Below the pieces are notes generated by a model, which searched no databases, was not told the origin of the DNA, and saw nothing but the letters and a program-made list of their open reading frames with translations. Position numbers and translations under genes: made by a program. This document shows, in pieces, positions 50,080 to 59,686 of a stretch of DNA of 64,000 nucleotides. The stretch's first letter is position 1, and each line of letters begins with the position of its first letter. Origin of the DNA: Eubacterium sp. (lineage in GTDB: Bacteria > Bacillota > Clostridia > Lachnospirales > Lachnospiraceae); NCBI GenBank assembly GCA_022796875.1, contig JAAWJJ010000007.1, forward strand, positions 18,589 through 82,588, read 5' to 3'.

Positions 50080-50981
50080 CACAGTTCCGGCCTGTAATTT
50101 TCATAAAAATGAATAAACTGACAAAGCGTTTTGGAAGATTTCCTGTTATTGCTGTAGGCGAAACCGATTTTCCGTTTGTCCGGTTTCGGAGAAAACGGAA
50201 TCTCCACTAACGTACCGTTTCTGATATCTTTTTCTACAAATTCTCGGATGACGCAGGCAATGCCGACGCCGATTTTGGCAAAGTCTATGAGCAGGTCCAT
50301 AGAAGATATTTCAATATAGTCCTCTGCTTCAATATTGTTTTCCTGGAAATATTTTTCCATGTGCTGCCGGGACATATTACCTTTATCTAACAGCATTAAC
50401 GTTGAATATTCCAGAAGATGGGATTTGGAAACTCCGCGTACTTTGAGGTTTTTTAAGTAATCCCTGGTGGCAACAAAGGTGTCCTCAATTTCCTGTAAGG
50501 AATAAAAAACTATGTTTTTGGCAGCTTTTGGCTCACCGACCATGCCGATATCGATCCTGTCATCGGCAAGCAGTTTTAACGTCTGGTTGGTCGGCTGGCA
50601 GAAAACGGAAATATGTACGTGGGGATATTGCCTGATAAATTCTTTTAAATAGGGAAGCAACACATATTTGCATAATGTGGAGCTGACCCCGATCCGCAGA
50701 TGCCCGATTCCAAGCTCAATGCTCTTTTTTACTTTGTTTTCTCCAAGGGAGAGTGTTTCGAATGCAGATTTTACATGTTCATAAAGCATCTCTCCCTCTT
50801 CGGTCAGCGTTACGCCGCGCGAACTCCGGGAAAACAAACGCGTACCGATGTTTTCCTCCAGTTTCTGGATGGATTTGCTGATAGCGGGCTGACTGATATA
50901 CAGTTCTTTGGCGGCTTTTGAAATATTGCCGGTTTCGGCAACCGTGCAGAAAATTTTATAAAATGGTAAATTCTGGTTCAC
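50079..50981 (-). CDS. LysR family transcriptional regulator
   Basis: 300 aa, normal size. The N-terminal helix-turn-helix reads FYKIFCTVAETGNISKAAKE, then LYISQPAISKSIQKLEENIG and RSSRGVTLTEEGEMLYEHV. The effector domain follows (GHLRIGVSSTLCKYVLLPYL). It lies between ilvC (convergent) and leuC (divergent), so branched-chain amino acid genes are natural targets. The ligand is unknown; intermediates of leucine or isoleucine synthesis are possible. Its 5' side is separated from leuC by the 756-bp palindrome C. Ribosome site near the start is modest (GGAGGAAAAAGC). Confidence 0.9.
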   Translation of the reverse strand: MNQNLPFYKIFCTVAETGNISKAAKELYISQPAISKSIQKLEENIGTRLFSRSSRGVTLTEEGEMLYEHVKSAFETLSLGENKVKKSIELGIGHLRIGVSSTLCKYVLLPYLKEFIRQYPHVHISVFCQPTNQTLKLLADDRIDIGMVGEPKAAKNIVFYSLQEIEDTFVATRDYLKNLKVRGVSKSHLLEYSTLMLLDKGNMSRQHMEKYFQENNIEAEDYIEISSMDLLIDFAKIGVGIACVIREFVEKDIRNGTLVEIPFSPKPDKRKIGFAYSNNRKSSKTLCQFIHFYENYRPEL

Positions 50982-51008
50982 AGGGCTTTTTCCTCCCGTT
51001 CCATGACG

Positions 51009-51764
51009 TTACTTTTCGCGAAGTAGAGAAGCAGCTGATAGTTTGGACGTTTCTTTACGGAACAGCTTTATTCATAATTTCTAAAAGTTGGAGGTATAAA
51101 AAGTGTTATCAGAACGTATCGTTTGCCAATGGATTTCCAGGCTATATTGCCGGAGAGGGAAACATTGGAAGAATTTTTATAGTATCCCTTATCTCCGGGA
51201 AAATGGGCGAAATGGATTCCCCCGGGGTCACTGTCTGAGGTTTTCCCCGAGGTTTGGGGACGCACCAGGGGGTGGGACATGTTTTTCTTCCTGGACAGCC
51301 TTACTGGTTTTTCTAACAGCGGCGTCAAGCACGTTCGATGAGGGTATGCCCTGCGAAACTCGGGACTGCCATACCATAAGAAACAGAATCCGGAACAGAT
51401 TCGTTTGGCAGTCCCTCAGACAGTCGTCCGGCATACCCATTCGTGCTTTTCCTGCCGCTGGTAAGAAAAACACACAAAAGGCTTCCAATGGAAGAAAGAA
51501 CATTGTCCCGCCTCTGGTGCTCATACGCCTGACGGAAAACCGAGTTTGAACCGGGGGAATCAAATCGCATCCGCCCATCCCGGGGTTAGGGATACTAAAA
51601 ATTCTGGAACCCGTTTTCCGGTTTCGGCAATATAGCCGGGAATCCTTGTCTAAGATGTACGGATAACACTTTTTATATCGCCATACTTATAGAAGTTTTA
51701 GATAAAGCCGTTTTGTATAAGAAGCGGCGAAACTGTCAGCGACTTCTCTACTCCGCGAAAAGTA
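51009..51764. repeat. Long palindromic element C (756 bp)
   Basis: A near-perfect giant inverted repeat centred at about 51,387. TTACTTTTCGCGAAGTAGAG (51,009-51,028) mirrors CTCTACTCCGCGAAAAGTAA (51,745-51,764). Inner pairs include GGCTATATTGCCG (51,141) with CGGCAATATAGCC, and GATTCCCCCGG (51,215) with CCGGGGGAATC. GGGACTGCC (51,362) pairs with GGCAGTCCC (51,407) at the tip. The outer arms match element B; the interior does not. Open frames on both strands overlap each other and lack ribosome sites. It fills most of the 50,982-51,885 gap. Confidence 0.88.
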
Positions 51765-51770
51765 ATTCCA

Positions 51771-51780
51771 TAACTATAGT
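51771..51780. promoter_or_regulatory. Perfect palindrome in the leuC upstream region
   Basis: AACTATAGTT is a 10-bp perfect palindrome followed by an AT-rich tract (TTATATATAATATATATTTC). This is a possible LysR site (T-N11-A-like) and the likely promoter area for leuC. No hexamer pair stood out. Confidence 0.3.
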
Positions 51781-51885
51781 TTATAGCAATTATATATAAT
51801 ATATATTTCTATTATAGCATTGCCTGTGCTAGAATGGCAATAACGATATACTCACGAAATAAGAAAAGTAACAGGAGGATTGGTT

Positions 51886-53136
51886 ATGGGAATGACAATG
51901 ACGCAGAAGATACTGGCGGCTCATGCCGGTTTGGAAAAAGTATCGGCGGGACAGCTGATCGAAGCGGATTTGGATCTGGTTTTGGGAAACGACATTACCT
52001 CGCCGGTTGCGATCAAAGAAATGGACAAAATGAAAGTAGACGGCGTTTTTCATAAAGACAAAATTGCGCTGGTAATGGACCATTTTATTCCGAACAAAGA
52101 TATCAAATCGGCGGAACATTGTAAATGTGTGCGCGAGTTTGCGGCAAAACATGAAGTGTCGAATTATTTTGATGTAGGACAGATGGGAATCGAGCATGCG
52201 CTGCTTCCGGAACAGGGCCTTACGGTAGCCGGGGACGTTGTGATCGGCGCGGATTCGCATACGTGCACTTACGGAGCGCTGGGAGCGTTTTCTACCGGCG
52301 TCGGAAGCACCGATATGGCGGCAGGCATGGCGACCGGAAAGGCATGGTTTAAAGTGCCGTCCGCGATTAAATTTAATATCGTCGGCAAACCGTCAAAATG
52401 GGTCAGCGGCAAAGACGTGATTCTGCATATTATCGGAATGATCGGCGTGGACGGCGCACTGTACCGTTCCATGGAATTCATGGGAGAGGGTATCAAAAAT
52501 CTGTCTATGGACGACCGTTTCACAATTGCCAATATGGCGATTGAAGCCGGCGGGAAAAACGGCATTTTTCCGGTAGACGATATTACCGTCGAATATTTAA
52601 AAACACATTCCAAACGTCCGTATCAGGTGTTTGAAGCGGATGAAGATGCCGAATATGACGAAGAATATACGATTGACTTAAGTACGCTGAAACCGACCGT
52701 AGCATTTCCGCATTTACCGGAAAATACGCATACGGCAGATGAAGCGGGGGACATCGCGATCGATCAGGTAGTGATCGGTTCCTGTACAAACGGCCATATT
52801 TCCGATCTTCGGACTGCGGCGGAAATTTTAAAGGGCAAGAAAGTGAAGAAAGGCATCCGCTGTATTATCATTCCGGCGACGCAGCAGATTTATCTGGAAG
52901 CGATGGAAGCCGGCTATTTGAAAACATTTATTGAGGCTGGCGCCGTGGTGTCCACGCCGACCTGCGGGCCGTGTCTGGGCGGATATATGGGAGTTCTGGC
53001 GGCAGGAGAGAGATGCGTATCTACAACAAACCGGAATTTTGTCGGCAGAATGGGCCATGTGGATTCGGAAGTTTATCTTGCCAGCCCTGCGGTAGCGGCG
53101 GCCAGTGCGGTTGCAGGAAAAATCTGCGCGCCGTAA
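51886..53136 (+). CDS. leuC: 3-isopropylmalate dehydratase large subunit
   Basis: LeuC with LeuD isomerises 2- to 3-isopropylmalate in leucine synthesis, using a [4Fe-4S] cluster. 416 aa from ATG 51,886 (AGGAGG at 51,873-51,878; other starts at 51,880 and 51,892 are in frame). The short length is the LeuC2/HACN-like form of Clostridia and Archaea. Seen: [35 protein letters not shown], the cluster cysteines in [13 protein letters not shown] and [14 protein letters not shown]. leuD follows after 28 bp; leuA and leuB are not in the window. Confidence 0.95.
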   Translation: MGMTMTQKILAAHAGLEKVSAGQLIEADLDLVLGNDITSPVAIKEMDKMKVDGVFHKDKIALVMDHFIPNKDIKSAEHCKCVREFAAKHEVSNYFDVGQMGIEHALLPEQGLTVAGDVVIGADSHTCTYGALGAFSTGVGSTDMAAGMATGKAWFKVPSAIKFNIVGKPSKWVSGKDVILHIIGMIGVDGALYRSMEFMGEGIKNLSMDDRFTIANMAIEAGGKNGIFPVDDITVEYLKTHSKRPYQVFEADEDAEYDEEYTIDLSTLKPTVAFPHLPENTHTADEAGDIAIDQVVIGSCTNGHISDLRTAAEILKGKKVKKGIRCIIIPATQQIYLEAMEAGYLKTFIEAGAVVSTPTCGPCLGGYMGVLAAGERCVSTTNRNFVGRMGHVDSEVYLASPAVAAASAVAGKICAP

Positions 53137-53164
53137 CGATATTGTAGCAGAAAGGGGAAACGAT

Positions 53165-53650
53165 ATGAGAGCAACAGGAAAAGTATATAAATACGGAGAT
53201 AATGTGGATACCGACGTCATTATCCCGGCCAGATATTTGAATTCTTCCGATCCCAAAGAACTGGCGGCACATTGCATGGAAGATATTGATAAAGAATTTG
53301 TATCCAAAGTAGCGGCGGGCGACCTGATCGTTGCCGGAAAAAATTTCGGATGCGGTTCTTCACGGGAACATGCGCCGATTTCGATTAAGGCGGCCGGCGT
53401 CAGCTGCGTGATAGCGGAAACGTTTGCCAGGATTTTTTACCGCAATTCCATTAATATCGGGCTTCCGATTATCGAATGTCCGGAAGCTTCCCGGGATATT
53501 TCCGCTGGAGATGAGGTCGAAGTGGATTTTGATTCCGGAAAGATTACCAACAAAACGAACGGCCATACCTACCAGGGGCAGGCGTTTCCGGAATTTATGC
53601 AGAAAATTATCCGGGCGGAGGGCCTGATTAATTATATTAATGCAAAGTAA
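53165..53650 (+). CDS. leuD: 3-isopropylmalate dehydratase small subunit
   Basis: 161 aa from ATG 53,165, with AAAGGGG upstream. The swivelling domain is clear: [17 protein letters not shown], then [39 protein letters not shown]. It works as a partner of LeuC. The short C-terminus fits the LeuD2 type that pairs with the 416-aa LeuC. Confidence 0.95.
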   Translation: MRATGKVYKYGDNVDTDVIIPARYLNSSDPKELAAHCMEDIDKEFVSKVAAGDLIVAGKNFGCGSSREHAPISIKAAGVSCVIAETFARIFYRNSINIGLPIIECPEASRDISAGDEVEVDFDSGKITNKTNGHTYQGQAFPEFMQKIIRAEGLINYINAK

Positions 53651-53660
53651 AATCAGTCTG

Positions 53661-54467
53661 TCAGTGCGAAGCGGTGAAAGATTCTAAAAACGCCAGGAAA
53701 CGGGGCGAAATCCTGATTTCCGTGTAGATTTTTGCGTATTCGTCGGCGTTTAGTTCTGTAATGTAATTGACCGGGAAATTCCGCCGGATGCCGGCTTTTT
53801 TTGCAAGGTCGACCGCTTTATTATATGCAGTGGCCGCAGCTGGTTCGGAATCATATGTTCCGATCACATAATTGCTGCGGATATGGAGCGTGGCGCGGAA
53901 ACGGATTTTTGAAGACGATTCGATCCGTTCCACGCCGAAATATTTATTGATTACCTGTATGTTGGAATAACGGAAATCCGTAGGGTCGCCGTTGACAAAC
54001 AGGTAGTCTTTTCCGGCTACGCTGTAGGCGTGGATGCCGTAACGGTTTAATATACTGTACTGCATGCCGTAATCATTGACATACAGATGGCCGTTTCGCC
54101 GCAAAATACGGTGGCTGGAGTAATAGAACAGATCGTCAATGTCGAATTTGTATTCTTCTGTCCGGGAAAAATAATAGGAAAAATAGTTTTGGTGCAAATA
54201 GATCGGAGTAGGAATATAGATGCCGTTATTTTTAAAGTTTAACAATACGATCATTTTGGAAAACGAAAGAACCCGGATATCGTCCAGCGCTTCAATCGGG
54301 TGCCGGTAAGCGCCGGTCAGCAGTTTCCCGGCTTCCACATAAGCGCTGTGCGCAAGCTGTTCCGTGGGAAAGCTTCCAAGGCTGATGTGTTTGTTCCGAA
54401 ATGTGAGGCTGCTGCGGTAATAGATTTCTCCGTTTTTCTTTTTTGCTGAAAAAACGCCTGAAAGCAT
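53661..54467 (-). CDS. AP2/HNH-like protein, probable domesticated DNA-binding protein
   Basis: 268 aa from ATG 54,467, chosen because GGAGG lies 5 bp before it; an upstream in-frame start at 54,533 lacks one. Residues about 1-50 (YYRSSLTFRNKHISLGSFPT, then EQLAHSAYVEAGKLL) and about 180-230 (FRATLHIRSNYVIGTYDSEP, then AAATAYNKAV) both resemble AP2-type DNA-binding units found in HNH homing endonucleases. Between them, VNGDPTDFRYSNIQVIN recalls the end of an HNH motif, but the catalytic His pair is not evident, so nuclease activity is doubtful. It converges with leuD and is divergent from thrC. Function unknown; gene regulation is possible. Confidence 0.6.
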   Translation of the reverse strand: MLSGVFSAKKKNGEIYYRSSLTFRNKHISLGSFPTEQLAHSAYVEAGKLLTGAYRHPIEALDDIRVLSFSKMIVLLNFKNNGIYIPTPIYLHQNYFSYYFSRTEEYKFDIDDLFYYSSHRILRRNGHLYVNDYGMQYSILNRYGIHAYSVAGKDYLFVNGDPTDFRYSNIQVINKYFGVERIESSSKIRFRATLHIRSNYVIGTYDSEPAAATAYNKAVDLAKKAGIRRNFPVNYITELNADEYAKIYTEIRISPRFLAFLESFTASH

Positions 54468-54553
54468 AAAAACCTCCGCTTGTAAATGAATGATATTTTT
54501 AGTATAGTAAATAAGCAGCAGAAAATCAACCAAAATAAGAAAGGGTAATCAGA

Positions 54554-56041
54554 ATGGAAATAATGTATACAAGTACACGGGATGGGAATTTGAAAGTGTC
54601 TGCGTCGCAGGCAATTTTAAAGGGACTGGCGCCGGGCGGCGGTTTGTTTGTACCGACTGCACTTCCAAAACTTTCCATTCCTGTAGAGAAACTGGCAGAG
54701 ATGGATTACAGGGAAACCGCTTATGAAGTTATGAAACTGTTTTTGACGGATTTTACGGAGGAAGAGTTAAAATCCTGTATCTTTCAGGCGTATGACAGCA
54801 AATTTGACACCGAAGAGGTGGCTCCGATTGCAAAAGCCGGAGATAATTATTTCCTGGAGCTGTTTCATGGAAAGACGATTGCCTTTAAGGATATGGCATT
54901 ATCGATATTACCTTATCTTTTAACGACAGCGGCTAAGAAAAATAACGTCACAAATGATATTGTGATTTTGACAGCGACGTCCGGAGATACCGGAAAAGCC
55001 GCGCTGGCAGGATTTGCCGGGGTGAAAGGCACGAAGATCATCGTATTTTATCCGAAAAACGGAGTCAGCCCAATTCAGGAAAAGCAAATGGTGACGCAGA
55101 AAGAGGATAATACGCTTGTAGTAGGGATTCACGGGAATTTTGACGAAGCTCAGACCGGTGTGAAAAAGATGTTTGCGGACGAAACGCTGGCGGCAGAGTT
55201 AGATGCGGCGGGATACCAGTTTTCTTCTGCCAATTCAATCAATATCGGGCGTCTGGTGCCGCAGATCGTATATTATGTTTACGCGTATGCCCGGATGTAT
55301 AAAGAAAGAGAGATCAAATCCGGGGAATTTCTTAATTTTGTTGTGCCGACCGGTAATTTCGGAAATATCCTGGCGGCTTATTATGCAAAAAATATCGGAC
55401 TGCCGATCGGAAAACTGATTTGTGCTTCCAATGAAAATAAAGTGCTGTACGATTTCTTCCAGACAGGAAAATATGATAAAAACAGGGAGTTTGTACTGAC
55501 GTCTTCTCCGTCGATGGACATTCTCGTTTCCAGCAATCTGGAACGTCTGATCTATCATATTGCAGGAAATGACCCTGCAAAAAATAAGGAACTGATGCAG
55601 TCGCTGTCGGACACCGGCGAATACGGGATCAGTGAAAAGATGAGGGAAAACCTCGACGGTTTTTACGGGAATTACGCAAGTGAGGCGGAAGTGGCGGAAA
55701 CAATCCGCGGATTATACGAAAAAACAGGATATGTCATGGATACGCATACGGCGGTAGCGGTATGCGTATATCAAAAATATCAAAACGAAACCGGGGATAC
55801 TGCCAAAACGGTGATAGCGTCTACGGCCAGCCCATATAAGTTTACCCGCAGCGTTATGTCGGCCATTGATCCGAAGTACCGCGATATGGAAGATTTTGCA
55901 CTGGCGGATGAGTTAAGCAGAATTGCAAAAGTTGCGGTTCCGCAGGCGATAGAAGAGATCCGCAATGCCGAAATCCGGCATAAGACAGAATGTGAAACAG
56001 ATCAAATGCCGGAGATTGTAAAAGGATTTTTGAAGAAGTAA
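54554..56041 (+). CDS. thrC: Threonine synthase
   Basis: A PLP enzyme converting O-phosphohomoserine to threonine. 495 aa, the class found in Clostridia. It begins MYTSTRDGNLKVSASQAILKG. The PLP lysine lies in FHGKTIAFKDMALSILPYL (near residue 114). The SGDTGKAALAGFAG loop binds phosphate. EKQMVTQKEDNTLVVGIHGNF and IGRLVPQIVYYVYAYARM follow. No hom or thrB neighbours. AAGAAAGGG is a modest ribosome site. 86 bp separate it from the AP2-like gene on the opposite strand. Confidence 0.96.
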   Translation: MEIMYTSTRDGNLKVSASQAILKGLAPGGGLFVPTALPKLSIPVEKLAEMDYRETAYEVMKLFLTDFTEEELKSCIFQAYDSKFDTEEVAPIAKAGDNYFLELFHGKTIAFKDMALSILPYLLTTAAKKNNVTNDIVILTATSGDTGKAALAGFAGVKGTKIIVFYPKNGVSPIQEKQMVTQKEDNTLVVGIHGNFDEAQTGVKKMFADETLAAELDAAGYQFSSANSINIGRLVPQIVYYVYAYARMYKEREIKSGEFLNFVVPTGNFGNILAAYYAKNIGLPIGKLICASNENKVLYDFFQTGKYDKNREFVLTSSPSMDILVSSNLERLIYHIAGNDPAKNKELMQSLSDTGEYGISEKMRENLDGFYGNYASEAEVAETIRGLYEKTGYVMDTHTAVAVCVYQKYQNETGDTAKTVIASTASPYKFTRSVMSAIDPKYRDMEDFALADELSRIAKVAVPQAIEEIRNAEIRHKTECETDQMPEIVKGFLKK

Positions 56042-56148
56042 TGATTTTGGGAAATGACAGAACAGGAAATTCAGAAAGAAACACCGGTTGCATAATCGTA
56101 TTACTGTGTTTATAATAGATGAAGAGAAAAGAACAGGGAGGGTACGAT

Positions 56149-56472
56149 ATGATATTCGATTTGATTATATTGGTTTATGGAGTATACTCCATTGTCAATA
56201 CAGTGAAAATGAAAAAGACAGGTGAACCGGGAAAATGGCTGACGGGAGAACTTCCGGTCAAAAAGATGAAAGACGTGGATGGATTTATCAATTATATGTA
56301 TGTGAAAACGATGATATTGGGAGTTTTATCTATTGCATATGGACTTGCCGGTATTATAGACGAGCGTTTGCAGGTTTTAGGCCCGATCAAATACATATTG
56401 CTGCTTGCCTTTTTAGCAGTTTTCATTATTTTCTGTGTGGCTTTGCATAAAGCGAAAAAGAAATACCTTTAA
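56149..56472 (+). CDS. Small membrane protein of unknown function
   Basis: 107 aa from ATG 56,149 (GGGAGG at 56,137 decides this start over 56,119). Three hydrophobic segments: FDLIILVYGVYSIVNTV, MILGVLSIAYGLAGII and YILLLAFLAVFIIFCV, with a basic tail. Lys-rich loop after the first segment (KMKKTGEPGKWLTGELPVKK). I do not recognise the family. It follows thrC by 107 bp; the relation is unclear. Confidence 0.7.
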   Translation: MIFDLIILVYGVYSIVNTVKMKKTGEPGKWLTGELPVKKMKDVDGFINYMYVKTMILGVLSIAYGLAGIIDERLQVLGPIKYILLLAFLAVFIIFCVALHKAKKKYL

Positions 56473-56568
56473 GATTTTTGAATGACTGACCGGAAATAGA
56501 ACTGGAAACAGGAAAATGTGCTATTTTGCCGAAATTTGGCAATTAGCACATTTTTTTGAAAAATTTCG

Positions 56569-57945
56569 TTATATTCCTGTTTTTCGGTCTTTCTGCTTCA
56601 CATATTCGGCGTGGTTTCCTACATATTTGTATGCAGGACGCATGATCTTTCCGCCGTAATACAGTTCTTCCAGGCGATGCGCACTCCAGCCGGCAATACG
56701 GGCAATTGCAAAAATAGGAGTATACAATTCCAACGGAAGATCCAGCATTTCATAAACAAAGCCGCTGTAGAAATCGACGTTTGGACTTACGCCCTTATAG
56801 ATCTGGCGTTCTTCGGCAATAATTTTCGGCGCCAGTTTTTCCACTTTGCTGTACAATGTAAATTCTTTTGTGTAGCCTTTTTCGGCAGACAGCTTTTCTA
56901 CAAATCCGCGCAGGATCTCTGCACGGGGATCCGAAAGGGAGTAGACCGCATGCCCCATACCGTAAATAAGGCCGGCGTGGTCGAACGCCTGCTTGTTTAA
57001 CAGCGCGCGCAGATAATCGGAAATCTGGTCTTCGTCTTCCCAGTCCGTGATTTTTTCTTTCAGGTCCTGGAACATTTTCACTACTTTGATGTTGGCGCCG
57101 CCGTGCTTTGGCCCTTTCAGGGAACCTAAGGATGCGGCAATGACAGAATAGGTATCGGTTGCGGAAGAGGACAGAAGATGCGTGGTAAACGTAGAGTTAT
57201 TACCGCCGCCGTGCTCCATATGCAAAATAAGCGCGATATCAAGCAGCTTGGCCTCTAACGGCGTAAATTTGCTGTCAGGCCTCAAAATATGTAAAATATT
57301 TTCTGATGTGGAATATTCTTCTTTCGGTGAATGAATAAACAGGCTGGCGCCGTCATGGTAATGTTTGTAAGCCTGATAACCATAAACGGAAAGCATCGGA
57401 AACAGGCTGATCAGCTGTAAACACTGGCGTAATACGTTCGGCAGGGATACGTCGTCTGCACGGTCGTCATAGGAATACAGTGTCAGTACGCTTCTTGCAA
57501 GCGTATTCATCATATCTTTGCTTGGAGCTTTCATGATGATATCACGTACAAAACTGGTAGGCAGCGTGTGATAGCCGGCCAGAATTTTTTTGAAAAGTTC
57601 TAATTCTTCCACAGAAGGCAGTTTTCCAAAAAGAAGCAGATAAGTACATTCTTCAAAACCAAAATGGCTTTCAAAAGGAATGCCGGAAATTAAGTCTTTG
57701 ATATTATATCCGCGGTAAAATAATTGTCCCGGAGCCTGGACTAATTTCCCGTCTTTCATCTCAGTTGCGCATACATCTGATATTTCTGTCAAACCGACTA
57801 ATACGCCTCTTCCGTTTAAATCACGCAATCCCCGTTTTACATCGTAGTGGTTGTATAAAGCCGGATCAATGTTGGTGTTGCTTCCATGCAGCTGAATAAG
57901 TTCTAAAATCTGCGGTGTAATTTCGCAAAATGAATTGGTATCCAT
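56569..57945 (-). CDS. Citrate synthase (si-type)
   Basis: Condenses oxaloacetate and acetyl-CoA. 458 aa from ATG 57,945, placed by AGGAGG; an in-frame ATG at 57,999 is rejected. Seen: NGRGVLVGLTEISDVCAT, PGQLFYRGYNIKDLI, MEHGGGNNSTFTTHLLSSS (catalytic His), KGPKHGGANIKVVKMF (second His) and GLIYGMGHAVYSLSDPRAE. The final IARIAGWSAHRLEELYYGGK carries the substrate Arg. With pyc it links pyruvate to 2-oxoglutarate for glutamate synthesis. The long gap 57,946-58,608 holds the repeats noted below. Confidence 0.95.
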   Translation of the reverse strand: MDTNSFCEITPQILELIQLHGSNTNIDPALYNHYDVKRGLRDLNGRGVLVGLTEISDVCATEMKDGKLVQAPGQLFYRGYNIKDLISGIPFESHFGFEECTYLLLFGKLPSVEELELFKKILAGYHTLPTSFVRDIIMKAPSKDMMNTLARSVLTLYSYDDRADDVSLPNVLRQCLQLISLFPMLSVYGYQAYKHYHDGASLFIHSPKEEYSTSENILHILRPDSKFTPLEAKLLDIALILHMEHGGGNNSTFTTHLLSSSATDTYSVIAASLGSLKGPKHGGANIKVVKMFQDLKEKITDWEDEDQISDYLRALLNKQAFDHAGLIYGMGHAVYSLSDPRAEILRGFVEKLSAEKGYTKEFTLYSKVEKLAPKIIAEERQIYKGVSPNVDFYSGFVYEMLDLPLELYTPIFAIARIAGWSAHRLEELYYGGKIMRPAYKYVGNHAEYVKQKDRKTGI

Positions 57946-58118
57946 ATTGTTTTCCTCCTTTTTGAAAATATTTGAATTGTATTTATAGAGAGTCTGCAAA
58001 GCGTATGCTTTGCCATATATGACATTATGACGTTAGAAAACCGGTTTCTAAAGCATTTTTCTATAAGTAATACAGACAGACAATATTCAGGAAAGGTGTT
58101 ACGGCAAAAGAAATAAAT

Positions 58119-58191
58119 AAGGAGGAATTCTTTGAAATTAACAGTTCCTCCTTTGGCGTTAAGTATGTTAATATTTCCTACTATAGCATAA
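58119..58191 (+). other. Hairpin enclosing a 19-codon hydrophobic ORF
   Basis: AAGGAGGAA (58,119-58,127) pairs with TTCCTCCTT (58,145-58,153). Between them TTG 58,132, well spaced from GGAGG, opens MKLTVPPLALSMLIFPTIA. The hairpin would hide the ribosome site, as in a leader peptide switch. It may equally be chance. Confidence 0.25.
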
Positions 58192-58249
58192 AACAGGCAG
58201 TGAAAACAAGAGTAAATTTCTATTTAATAAAAATTTAACATTTTATATG

Positions 58250-58372
58250 TATCAGTTCACTCGTCAGCCAATATGGAGATAATCACGAGCTTGCATGATG
58301 ATTTCTCCATTTTTGCTGACGGAGGGAAAGCGCTGTAAGCGCCTTTGCGAATGGCGTGGGAGTGAACTGATA
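58250..58372. other. Structured intergenic element, candidate RNA or palindromic repeat
   Basis: TATCAGTTCACTC (58,250-58,262) pairs with GAGTGAACTGATA (58,360-58,372). Inside, GTCAGC pairs with GCTGAC, ATGGAG with CTCCAT, and AAGCGC with GCGCCTT. This is a three-way-junction shape of 123 nt upstream of gap. Not matched to a known family. Confidence 0.5.
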
Positions 58373-58504
58373 TACTGTCCCGGAAAGTGGATTTGCGACC
58401 GGGCTTGCCAAAAGGGCGTGTGCGGAACTGATACCATGTAATTTTTTCCCTGGCGCAGGCGGAGAATAAAATTTACAATCGTTAAAAAAATAACAAAAAT
58501 ATAC

Positions 58505-58533
58505 TTGAATTTTCTTTCCAAATTGGGTAAAAT
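58505..58533 (+). promoter_or_regulatory. Promoter of gap
   Basis: TTGAAT (58,505-58,510) and TAAAAT (58,528-58,533), 17-bp spacer, 75 bp before the start. Confidence 0.55.
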
Positions 58534-58608
58534 ATAGGTATGGTAAAAAAAGGATGTGCAATAAAATAATATCTTGTTTTATTGCCGGATAACTAGGAGG
58601 ATTGAATT

Positions 58609-59634
58609 ATGGCAGTAAGAGTAGCAATTAATGGATTTGGACGTATTGGACGTCTGGCGTTCCGTCAGATGTTTGGGGCAGAAGGGTATGAAGTGGTAGC
58701 GATCAACGACCTGACAAGCCCGAAAGTGCTGGCACATTTATTGAAGTACGATTCTTCTCAGGGACGTTACGTATCTTTTGAAGATAAAGACAAAGTAACG
58801 GCGGGAGAAGACAGTATTACTGTTGACGGAGAAACAATCAAAATCTACAAAGAAAGCGATGCGGCAAATCTTCCGTGGGGAGAATTGAAAGTTGACGTTG
58901 TATTGGAATGTACCGGTTTCTATACATCAAAAGAAAAAGCATCTGCACATATTAAAGCAGGGGCAAGGAAAGTTGTCATTTCCGCACCGGCAGGAAATGA
59001 TCTTCCGACTATCGTTTACAATGTAAACCATGAAACATTAAAAGCAGAAGATACTGTCATTTCAGCAGCATCCTGTACAACGAACTGTCTGGCTCCGATG
59101 GCAAAAGCATTGAATGATCTGGCTCCGGTTCAGAGCGGTATCATGAGCACGATCCATGCTTATACCGGCGATCAGATGACATTGGACGGTCCTCAGAGAA
59201 AAGGTGATTTAAGACGTTCCCGTGCAGCGGCAGTGAATATTGTACCGAACAGCACCGGCGCTGCGAAAGCGATCGGCCTGGTTATTCCGGAATTGAATGG
59301 AAAACTGATCGGTTCCGCACAGCGTGTACCTACTCCGACAGGTTCTACTACAATCCTGATTGCCGTAGTAAAAGGAAACGTTACAAAAGAACAGGTAAAT
59401 GACGCTATGAAAGCGGCTGCAAACGAATCTTACGGCTATAACGACGAAGAAATCGTATCCAGCGATATCGTTGGTATGAGATACGGTTCCCTGTTTGACG
59501 CTACCCAGACGATGGTATCTCCGATTGAGGGAACGGATATGACGCAGGTACAGGTTGTTTCCTGGTACGACAATGAAAACAGCTATACAAGCCAGATGGT
59601 GCGTACTATCAAATATTTTTCAGATTTAAAATAA
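58609..59634 (+). CDS. gap: Glyceraldehyde-3-phosphate dehydrogenase, type I
   Basis: Oxidises glyceraldehyde-3-phosphate to 1,3-bisphosphoglycerate with NAD+. 341 aa. Rossmann start [18 protein letters not shown], the catalytic [17 protein letters not shown] (Cys near residue 155), [20 protein letters not shown] and [20 protein letters not shown]-type phosphate contacts are present. AGGAGG ahead of ATG 58,609. First of a glycolytic cluster; a terminator or attenuator lies before pgk. Confidence 0.97.
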   Translation: MAVRVAINGFGRIGRLAFRQMFGAEGYEVVAINDLTSPKVLAHLLKYDSSQGRYVSFEDKDKVTAGEDSITVDGETIKIYKESDAANLPWGELKVDVVLECTGFYTSKEKASAHIKAGARKVVISAPAGNDLPTIVYNVNHETLKAEDTVISAASCTTNCLAPMAKALNDLAPVQSGIMSTIHAYTGDQMTLDGPQRKGDLRRSRAAAVNIVPNSTGAAKAIGLVIPELNGKLIGSAQRVPTPTGSTTILIAVVKGNVTKEQVNDAMKAAANESYGYNDEEIVSSDIVGMRYGSLFDATQTMVSPIEGTDMTQVQVVSWYDNENSYTSQMVRTIKYFSDLK

Positions 59635-59686
59635 TCAAAGGCAGCAGCCGGAATAAAAACCCGGATTGCTGATGAAAAGGATGTGA

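Noticed and set aside
51103..51578. Open frames of 80-150 codons on both strands in element C
   Set aside because: They overlap each other as mirror images of a palindrome, lack good starts and have no recognisable domain.
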